A stretch of DNA of 5,181 bases, from contig WFTY01000061.1 in assembly GCA_015485245.1 (NCBI GenBank), positions 1 to 5,181 on the forward strand, in the 5' to 3' direction. Below are positions 1 to 4,668 of this stretch, in pieces. A model generated the notes under the pieces. That model saw only the letters and a program-made list of their open reading frames with translations. It had not been told where the DNA came from and made no database searches. This DNA is from Anaerolineales bacterium. Its GTDB lineage: Bacteria; Chloroflexota; Anaerolineae; Anaerolineales; UBA11858. A program made the position numbers and the translations under genes. The stretch's first letter is position 1. Every line of letters begins with the position of its first letter.

Positions 1-1104
1 GATTTCCCCCGCGGCTGCGGCGCTTTCCAGGCGCTGTGTCACGTTGACGGTATCGCCAATGACGTCGTAGAAGCGCACTCCGCTGCTTCCCAGGAGTCCT
101 TCGACCAGCGGCCCGTGGTGGATGCCGATCCCCGCGCCGAGGCCATGTTCTTTGAGCGTTGAGCGCAATGCCTTTTGAAGCGCCTGCGCAGCTTCAACGG
201 CCTGGCGCGGCGTGGCGAACACCGCCATAACCCCATCGGCGATGAACTTGAATTTGATCGCCTGGTGTTGGGCGAGCACCTCTTCAACCAGGGCGTAAAA
301 GCGATTGAGCAGGTTGACCACCGCTTCTGGGGTGTTCTCCTCGCTCCAGCGTGTGAAGCCGCGGATATCCATAAAGAGCACACTGCGCTCGTTGCGGGTG
401 AGGGAGAGGGCCTCCGGGTTGGCGATCAGGCGGTCGAGGAAATCTTTACCCAGCAGCCATTCGGCATACGTTTTCAGCCGCGCCGAGGTCGTCCTCAATT
501 GCTCCAGATACCCCTGGGCGGTGAGCTCGGCAACGCCCATGCTGATGCCCAGCAAGGGGATCGCCAGGCTGATGAACTGGTGGCTGGAATCGCCGAGGAA
601 GAGCGCCAGGGTGTAGTTGGCGTTTGGGTAGGTGAGATATTCAAAAATGGCGTACATCGCCAGCAGGATGTTGGCGCGGAGGAAGTTCTCCAGGAGGATG
701 GTGATCCCTCGTTGGGTGGATTTCAGGCGCAGGCCAATGTCTTGTAGCACGCCGATGCTGAAAGCGAAGACCCAATAGGCGAGATGGTGGGGGCTTTGGA
801 AGAATTCCGGCCCCTCCAGGCTGACTTCGATCAGGGTATAGAGCGTCGGCCCGATCAGGTTGCCGATCAAGCGGCGCGGACGGGGCGTGGTTTTCCAGCG
901 GCTGAGGAAGAAAGCCTGAATCAGGCTGGCAACCAGAATAGCGTAGACATCGGGCCTTTGGAAGTAGACAGCGCCTTCGAGCAGGATTTCAAGCAGCAAG
1001 TTGGCCAGGGGGAACCAGGCGGAGTTGCCAAAATACTCGCGTAAAAACCGGGAGATGGGAGTTTCCGAAAGACGTTTTTCCGTGAGGGAAGGAGAAGGGA
1101 GCAT
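1..1104 (-). CDS. Membrane-bound class III adenylate cyclase (partial; C-terminus outside the window)
   Basis: Predicted to make cAMP from ATP on the cytoplasmic face of the membrane. The 368 visible codons are open to the window edge. Residues about 30-190 form an integral-membrane region with about five or six hydrophobic segments (near 30-50, 53-70, 107-122, 133-155, 164-190). The cyclase domain starts near 238. Visible catalytic features are the metal-binding Asp246 in FMDIRGFT, Lys286 in KFIADG (adenine recognition), the second metal Asp290, and GDTVNVTQR with Thr352, Asn354 and Arg358. Thr in the second adenine-recognition position fits subclass IIIb, which often responds to bicarbonate (family knowledge; response inferred). 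The ATG at 1104-1102 is the only ATG between the upstream in-frame stop and the first hydrophobic segment, but it has no Shine-Dalgarno; the bases before it read CTTCTCCCC. It lies 30 nt after the response regulator stop, so it is probably in the same operon. The membrane domain resembles no named sensor I recognise. Confidence 0.88.
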   Translation of the reverse strand, partial: MLPSPSLTEKRLSETPISRFLREYFGNSAWFPLANLLLEILLEGAVYFQRPDVYAILVASLIQAFFLSRWKTTPRPRRLIGNLIGPTLYTLIEVSLEGPEFFQSPHHLAYWVFAFSIGVLQDIGLRLKSTQRGITILLENFLRANILLAMYAIFEYLTYPNANYTLALFLGDSSHQFISLAIPLLGISMGVAELTAQGYLEQLRTTSARLKTYAEWLLGKDFLDRLIANPEALSLTRNERSVLFMDIRGFTRWSEENTPEAVVNLLNRFYALVEEVLAQHQAIKFKFIADGVMAVFATPRQAVEAAQALQKALRSTLKEHGLGAGIGIHHGPLVEGLLGSSGVRFYDVIGDTVNVTQRLESAAAAGEI

Positions 1105-1134
1105 GGGGAGAAGTAAAGCGTTCGCGATGCTGGA

Positions 1135-1818
1135 TTATTCGACGATGAAGCGGTAGCCGAACCCGCGTTCGTTGTGGATGTAACGAGGGTGGTCGGGATC
1201 GGGTTCGAGCTTCTTGCGCAGGTGATAGACGTAGCGGCGCACATGCCCTACTTCACCTGCATATTGTGGGCCCCATACCTCGCGCACCAGTTCTTCTGGC
1301 GAGAGCACTTCGCCCGCCCGGCGCATCAGAGCGACCAGCAGTTTGAATTCGGTTGGCGTCAGGTTGACGCGCTCTCCGCCGCGCCAGACCTGGTCGGTGC
1401 GCAGGTTGACGGTTAAGTCCCGCTGCACCAGTTCGTCTGGCCCGGCGGTTTCGGCGCGATGGATGCGCGCCAGCACCGCGTGGACGCGCGCGCTCAACTG
1501 CGCGAACGAGAAGGGCTTGGTGACGTAGTCATCTGCGCCCAGGGAAAAACCGCGCAAAACATCGGTTTCCTCGTCGCGCGCTGTCAGCATGATGACGGGC
1601 ACCTCGCTGACTTCACGGATGCGTTCCAGGGTTTCCCAGCCGTCTCGTTGTGGCATGGTGACATCGAGGATGACCAGATCGGGGTTGTGTTGGAAGAGAG
1701 CCCGCAACCCCGCCTTTCCGTCGCCAGCGGTGACGGTTTCAAATCCCTGAGCCTCGAGGTATTGCGATAACAGCCGGGTTAGGTTTTGGTCATCGTCGAT
1801 GAGCAACAGCTTAGACAT
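1135..1818 (-). CDS. OmpR/PhoB-family response regulator transcription factor
   Basis: A 227-residue two-domain DNA-binding response regulator of normal family length. The receiver domain (about 1-118) has the acidic cluster Asp8-Asp9-Asp10, phospho-acceptor Asp52 in VILDVTMP, Thr79 in MLTAR, Tyr98, and Lys101 in TKPF, so it should be phosphorylatable. The C-terminal winged helix (about 131-226) shows LTPTEFKLL, a recognition-helix region with HVRRYVYHLRKKLE (192-205) and the terminal GFGYRF hairpin. The start overlaps the last 8 nt of the histidine kinase gene (ATGTCTAA). A GAGGT motif 8 nt upstream (plus-strand 1827-1831) supports this ATG and points to translational coupling. Its partner is almost certainly the overlapping kinase. 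Targets are unknown; the divergent intergenic region upstream of the kinase is the obvious candidate (inference). Confidence 0.96.
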   Translation of the reverse strand: MSKLLLIDDDQNLTRLLSQYLEAQGFETVTAGDGKAGLRALFQHNPDLVILDVTMPQRDGWETLERIREVSEVPVIMLTARDEETDVLRGFSLGADDYVTKPFSFAQLSARVHAVLARIHRAETAGPDELVQRDLTVNLRTDQVWRGGERVNLTPTEFKLLVALMRRAGEVLSPEELVREVWGPQYAGEVGHVRRYVYHLRKKLEPDPDHPRYIHNERGFGYRFIVE

Positions 1819-2893
1819 CTTCAGGCACCTCGGCGGTCACCGGTAGCTCGATGGAAAATACCGCTCCCGGGTTAGTCGCGGAGGGACGAGCGGGCGATTG
1901 CACGTGAATTCTTCCGCCTTGCGCTTCGGTCAGCGCTTTAACGAAGTACAGCCCCAGCCCCCAGCCTTTCTGGGAGATGCGGTCGCCGCGCTCCAGGCGG
2001 TGGAAACGATCGAAAACGGTAGGTTGGGCTGTTTCTGGGATGCCAGGGCCGTAATCTTCCACCGAAATGGCGAGCTGATTGTCCTTCAGACGAGCGCGCA
2101 GATGTATGGGGTGATCCGCAGGCGAGTATTTTACCGCGTTGTTGAGCAGGTTTCCTACGATCTTTTCCAGGTAGATTTCATCGGCCCATACCGGCGGCAG
2201 GTCATCGGGGACATCCCACTGTACCTCGCGTCCCTGGCACTCGCACACCACCTCCACTGAGCGTTTTAGCAAAGGCTTGACCGCCACCGGGCCGAGGTTG
2301 AGGCGCAGTTTGCCCGCTTCCAGGCGCGAAACGTCCAGAATCTCGCTCACAAAGCGGGTCAGGCGCTCGCTTTCCGCGGCCAGCGTCTCCAGGATGGCGC
2401 GCGACTCGGGGGAGAGTTCATCCTTCTGCGTCAAGGCGAGTTCCAGGCCGCCGTTGAGCGTGGTCAGCGGCCCGCGTAATTCATGACTCACCAGGGAGAC
2501 AAAATCGGATTTCAGTTGATCCAGTTCTTGCAATTCCGCGTAAGCCTTGGCCAGCTCGGCGTTGCGGGCTTTTAGCTCGGCCGTCCGTTCGGCCACGCGT
2601 TGCTCCAGCTCCGTGTTTAGTTCTTCCAGCTCGGCGGAGATGTTGAGTTGTTGCTTCAGCAGCCGCGTGATGTAGCTGAGCACCACGAACACCGCCGATG
2701 GCCCCAGAATGCCGAAGAACATCACTTCCGAGTAGAGGTTGATGTCGAACCTGATCTGCCCGGTGTGGATCCAGTGTTCGGTGACCTCATACCAGACCAC
2801 GACCAGAAACAGGACGACCGGCAGCACAAAACGGAAAGTGCTGACGCGCTGCAATTGTTGCTTGTTGAGGGATTGATGTTTTCGCGCAGGCAT
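1811..2893 (-). CDS. Two-TM sensor histidine kinase (HisKA + HATPase_c)
   Basis: A 360-residue membrane histidine kinase, the partner of the overlapping response regulator. Two hydrophobic segments (about 20-35 and 55-77) flank a short loop of about 19 residues with two His and one Trp, so there is no large extracytoplasmic sensor domain. A Glu/Leu/Ala-rich coiled coil (about 80-128) leads into HisKA with phospho-acceptor His137 in SHELRGPL. The ATPase domain has the N-box NLLNNAVKY (Asn252), the G1 box DYGPGIP (Asp280, Gly282, Gly284), an F-box near FDRFHRL, and the G2 box GWGLGLYFVK (Gly312, Gly314). All kinase motifs are intact, but the position four residues after His137 is Gly141 instead of the usual Thr or Asn. 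The ATG at 2893-2891 is the only start that includes the first membrane segment. Its nearest GGAG is about 13 nt upstream, which is a long spacing. The signal sensed cannot be told from the sequence. Confidence 0.96.
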   Translation of the reverse strand: MPARKHQSLNKQQLQRVSTFRFVLPVVLFLVVVWYEVTEHWIHTGQIRFDINLYSEVMFFGILGPSAVFVVLSYITRLLKQQLNISAELEELNTELEQRVAERTAELKARNAELAKAYAELQELDQLKSDFVSLVSHELRGPLTTLNGGLELALTQKDELSPESRAILETLAAESERLTRFVSEILDVSRLEAGKLRLNLGPVAVKPLLKRSVEVVCECQGREVQWDVPDDLPPVWADEIYLEKIVGNLLNNAVKYSPADHPIHLRARLKDNQLAISVEDYGPGIPETAQPTVFDRFHRLERGDRISQKGWGLGLYFVKALTEAQGGRIHVQSPARPSATNPGAVFSIELPVTAEVPEDV

Positions 2894-2929
2894 ACAGATG
2901 GGAGGTCTCCAGACGTTGCTTTTTTATTC

Positions 2930-2935
2930 ATTATA
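2930..2935 (-). promoter_or_regulatory. Candidate -10 box (TATAAT) for the histidine kinase operon
   Basis: The minus strand reads TATAAT here, a full match to the sigma-70 -10 consensus, 36 nt upstream of the kinase ATG. Transcription would start near 2923, giving a leader of roughly 30 nt. The hexamer at a 17-nt spacing (minus strand TGTCCT, 2958-2953) matches the -35 consensus poorly, which would suit a promoter that depends on an activator. Confidence 0.35.
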
Positions 2936-2961
2936 CATGAGCTTCAGAAGCGAGGACATAA

Positions 2962-2978
2962 TCGCGACATTGCGCGAC
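2962..2978. promoter_or_regulatory. Candidate operator: CGCGAC direct repeat with 10-bp period
   Basis: CGCGAC occurs at 2963-2968 and again at 2973-2978, exactly one helical turn apart. The same stretch contains a TCGCG/CGCGA inverted repeat (2962-2966 and 2973-2977). OmpR/PhoB-type regulators usually bind direct repeats spaced about 10-11 bp, and such a regulator is encoded next door. The repeat sits just upstream of the poor -35 of the kinase promoter. The half-sites are short, so chance is not excluded. Confidence 0.3.
2968..2978 (+). repeat. Copy 1 of an 11-bp repeat (CATTGnGCGnC)
   Basis: CATTGCGCGAC here matches CATTGGGCGGC at 3048-3058 at 9 of 11 positions, and the two copies are offset by exactly 80 bp in the same orientation. 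This copy lies near the kinase promoter. A shared regulator site is possible but unproven. Confidence 0.3.
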
Positions 2979-3047
2979 GGGGAAGTGACGGAGCGGAATG
3001 GAAATCGGACATGGCTTGTGTTAAAGTGAGAGCAAGATTAATTGTCG

Positions 3048-3058
3048 CATTGGGCGGC
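3048..3058 (+). repeat. Copy 2 of an 11-bp repeat (CATTGnGCGnC)
   Basis: CATTGGGCGGC is the second copy, ending 32 nt before the ATG of the tetraheme lipoprotein gene, where a promoter-proximal operator or 5' leader would lie. See copy 1 for the comparison. Confidence 0.3.
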
Positions 3059-3080
3059 ATGAAATAACCCCTTGTTGTAT

Positions 3081-3087
3081 GGAGGAG
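3081..3087 (+). promoter_or_regulatory. Shine-Dalgarno GGAGGAG that decides the lipoprotein start
   Basis: A strong purine-rich GGAGGAG lies 3 nt (or GGAGG 5 nt) before ATG 3091. It sits inside the codons that would follow an alternative ATG at 3079, so the 3079 start would place the ribosome binding site within the coding region and put an unneeded MEEC before a standard lipoprotein signal. I therefore choose 3091. Confidence 0.8.
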
Positions 3088-3090
3088 TGT

Positions 3091-4554
3091 ATGTCCAAAC
3101 GAAACCTTTCCATTTTGCTGATCCTGGCAGGCCTGTTGATTCTCGTGCTGGCTGCCTGCAGCACCCCGGCGGAGGAACCTCAGGCTCCCCCTCCGGCTCC
3201 CGAGCAGCAACAAGAAGAAGCAGCGCCGGCCAAAGAAGCTTCCTCTGCAGAAGAAGCTGCCCCGGCCGAAGCCGCTCCCGAACTGGTTGGCGACTCCTTG
3301 CGCGGTGGGCGCCTGTACGACAACTGGATGGAGGAATTGGGCCTGGATACACCTGAGACGCTCAATCCTCAGTGGGCGAAGTCAAGCGCCGGTGAGACCA
3401 GTGTGGAAAAGTCTTATCGTTGTGTTCAATGCCACGGCTGGGATTACAATGGCGATCATGGCTTCCCCGGTATTCTGGCGGACGCCGGCAAGGCCCCGAA
3501 TGAGATTCTTGCTATTCTCAAGGGCTCCATGAACGCAGAGCATGACTACTCGGCCTACATGGATGATCAAGCACTGACGGATCTGGCGCTGTTCGTGAGC
3601 GACGAGGTCTTTGACACTGATACGGTGTTATCGTTGACCGGTGACGCTGCGAATGGCGAGACTGTCTTTGGTGACAATTGCTCGGATTGCCACGGCCCTC
3701 AGGGATTGGCGATCAACTTCCACCCCGATTCTGAACCCGAGTATCCGGCCACGATCGCCAATGAAGATCCGTTGGAGCTGCTCGGTAAACTGCGCTTTGG
3801 TCAACCTGGTGTTCCTGATATGGCCGTGGGGCTGGATATCGGCCTTACCGATCAGGAGATGGCCGACGTCATCGCTTTCTTGAAGACGATGCCAGAAGCC
3901 AGCCCGGTCACCGAGGGCGGGCGCATGTATGACAACTGGGTGAAGGCTCTGGACGTTACTGCTCCCGAGCGTGATATGCCGTTGTGGGCGACCCAGGATA
4001 CCAACACCCGCTCCGGTGTGGATACCTGGCGTTGCAAGGAATGTCATGGTTGGGATTACAAAGGCGCAGATGGTGTTTATGCCACCGGTTCACATGCGAC
4101 GGGCTTCCCCGGTATCTTTGACGCTGCTTCGATGAGCACCGAAGAGATCGTTGCTTGGTTGGATGGCACCAATAACGCTGATCATGATTTCTCATCCTTC
4201 TTCACGGCTGATGATATGGCCCGCATGGCTGCCTTTATTCAGGAAGGCATGGTGGAGAAGAGCACTTACATCAATGACGACAAGACGGTCAGTGGAGATG
4301 CAGCCCATGGGCAGGAACTCTATAACAGCGTCTGTCGCATTTGCCATGGGGAGGATGGTACCGCGATTGACTTCGCAGATGGTGAAGAGGTCGAGTACGT
4401 TGGTACAGTCGCGGCCGATAACCCCTGGGAGTTCTTCAACAAAGCCAGTGTCGGTCAACCGGGTGAGGCAATGCCCGCTGGTCTGAATCTGGGATGGTCG
4501 TTGCAAGATATCGCCGACCTGCTGGCCTTTGCTCAGACTCTGCCGGGGAAATAA
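3091..4554 (+). CDS. Tetraheme c-type cytochrome lipoprotein with two tandem diheme modules
   Basis: A 487-residue exported electron-transfer protein. Residues 1-22 are a lipoprotein signal peptide with lipobox LAAC (lipidated Cys23), so it should be anchored on the outer face of the cytoplasmic membrane. A flexible Pro/Ala/Glu/Gln linker follows (24-66). Four CxxCH heme sites are visible: 111-115 (CVQCH), 197-201 (CSDCH), 315-319 (CKECH) and 415-419 (CRICH). Residues 72-269 and 276-487 are clear internal repeats; each begins GGR(L/M)YDNW, then CxxCHGWDY, then a GDAAxG block leading to the second heme and a GQPG motif. Conserved His151/His365 and Met244/Met461 are candidate distal ligands for the first and second heme of each module. 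I recall similar CHGWDY proteins among uncharacterised cytochromes of environmental bacteria, but no assigned reaction. It is probably an electron carrier rather than an enzyme (inference). A second cytochrome gene follows downstream. Confidence 0.95.
   Translation: MSKRNLSILLILAGLLILVLAACSTPAEEPQAPPPAPEQQQEEAAPAKEASSAEEAAPAEAAPELVGDSLRGGRLYDNWMEELGLDTPETLNPQWAKSSAGETSVEKSYRCVQCHGWDYNGDHGFPGILADAGKAPNEILAILKGSMNAEHDYSAYMDDQALTDLALFVSDEVFDTDTVLSLTGDAANGETVFGDNCSDCHGPQGLAINFHPDSEPEYPATIANEDPLELLGKLRFGQPGVPDMAVGLDIGLTDQEMADVIAFLKTMPEASPVTEGGRMYDNWVKALDVTAPERDMPLWATQDTNTRSGVDTWRCKECHGWDYKGADGVYATGSHATGFPGIFDAASMSTEEIVAWLDGTNNADHDFSSFFTADDMARMAAFIQEGMVEKSTYINDDKTVSGDAAHGQELYNSVCRICHGEDGTAIDFADGEEVEYVGTVAADNPWEFFNKASVGQPGEAMPAGLNLGWSLQDIADLLAFAQTLPGK
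3304..3897 (+). repeat. Diheme module A of the tetraheme lipoprotein (residues 72-269)
   Basis: This is the first copy of the intragenic duplication. It has hemes at residues 111-115 and 197-201, which are 86 residues apart. Relative to module B, the loop after the first heme is shorter: GDHGFPGI replaces a longer stretch containing GSHATGFPGI. Confidence 0.85.
3916..4551 (+). repeat. Diheme module B of the tetraheme lipoprotein (residues 276-487)
   Basis: This is the second copy of the duplication. It has hemes at residues 315-319 and 415-419, which are 100 residues apart. It begins GGRMYDNW, like the GGRLYDNW of module A. It carries an extra loop with His335 after the first heme, and a longer linker (MVEKSTYINDDKTV region) before the second heme. 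Confidence 0.85.
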
Positions 4555-4564
4555 TCATTCGTTT

Positions 4565-4599
4565 GTCAATGCCGGCTGTGCTCCACAGCCGGCATTGAC
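4565..4599 (+). terminator. Perfect 16-bp hairpin after the tetraheme lipoprotein gene
   Basis: The left arm 4565-4580 (GTCAATGCCGGCTGTG) and right arm 4584-4599 are perfectly complementary around a CTC loop. The hairpin starts 11 nt after the lipoprotein stop codon. It is GC-rich and should be very stable. No U-run follows directly; the nearest, TTTTT, is at 4618-4622, 18 nt beyond the stem. It may therefore be an atypical or partial terminator, or a 3' mRNA-stabilising stem that lowers expression of the next gene relative to the lipoprotein. Confidence 0.6.
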
Positions 4600-4641
4600 G
4601 CGCCATAATTGGGATAATTTTTCCCCTTAATACTTTCTTAA

Positions 4642-4657
4642 TGTGATGGGATGCACA
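4642..4657. promoter_or_regulatory. CRP-like palindrome TGTGA-N6-GCACA
   Basis: TGTGATGGGATGCACA matches the E. coli CRP consensus TGTGA-N6-TCACA at 9 of 10 defined positions. It ends 11 nt before the ATG of the second cytochrome gene and touches its Shine-Dalgarno. A protein bound there would be expected to block expression rather than activate it. It draws attention because an adenylate cyclase is encoded in the same window. Whether this organism has a CRP with this specificity is unknown. Confidence 0.35.
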
Positions 4658-4662
4658 AGGGA
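4657..4662 (+). promoter_or_regulatory. Shine-Dalgarno AAGGGA for the second cytochrome gene
   Basis: AAGGGA lies 6 nt before ATG 4669. An in-frame ATG at 4651 would add six residues (MHKGKP), but it has only a weak GATGGG too close upstream. The choice of 4669 is therefore favoured, not certain. Confidence 0.55.
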
Positions 4663-4668
4663 AAACCG

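Larger units (their letters stand above)
2894..3090. promoter_or_regulatory. Divergent intergenic region between the kinase operon and the cytochrome operon
   Basis: This 197-bp gap separates the divergent start codons of the histidine kinase and the tetraheme lipoprotein, so it must hold at least two promoters. The minus-strand side has a perfect TATAAT box. On the plus side I see only weak matches: TTGTGT at 3016-3021 with an AT-rich GATTAAT at 3036-3042, spacing too short, so the cytochrome promoter is not resolved. Two near-identical 11-mers and a 10-bp-period direct repeat lie inside and are listed separately. No coding sequence is supported here. Confidence 0.6.

Noticed and set aside
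175..747. Plus-strand open frame of 190 codons opposite the cyclase gene
   Set aside because: It is antisense to a frame with clear cyclase catalytic motifs, and its composition resembles no protein family I know. It is a shadow of the GC-rich coding strand.
1459..1770. Plus-strand open frame opposite the response regulator
   Set aside because: It lies fully antisense to an intact receiver domain with all active-site residues, and has no ribosome binding site or recognisable motif.
2901..2910. GGAGGTCTCC inverted repeat before the kinase start
   Set aside because: The arms are only 4 bp with a mismatched centre. That is too short to call an operator or a hairpin with confidence.
3015..3036. 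CTTGTG...GCAAG stretch as a second CRP-like palindrome in the divergent region
   Set aside because: Only the outer CTTG/CAAG bases are symmetric and the right half does not read TCACA. It does not match the consensus.
3079..3090. Upstream ATG at 3079 as the start of the tetraheme lipoprotein
   Set aside because: The GGAGGAG ribosome binding site would lie inside the coding region, and the extra MEEC would precede a normal lipoprotein signal. ATG 3091 fits better.
4595..4618. TTGACG (4595-4600) with GATAAT (4613-4618) as a promoter for the second cytochrome
   Set aside because: Both hexamers are near consensus, but the spacing is only 12 nt, and the TTGACG lies within the hairpin stem. The spacing is too short for a sigma-70 promoter.
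4651..4668. Upstream in-frame ATG at 4651 for the second cytochrome
   Set aside because: Only a weak GATGGG precedes it at very short distance, whereas AAGGGA is well placed for ATG 4669. It is not fully excluded.
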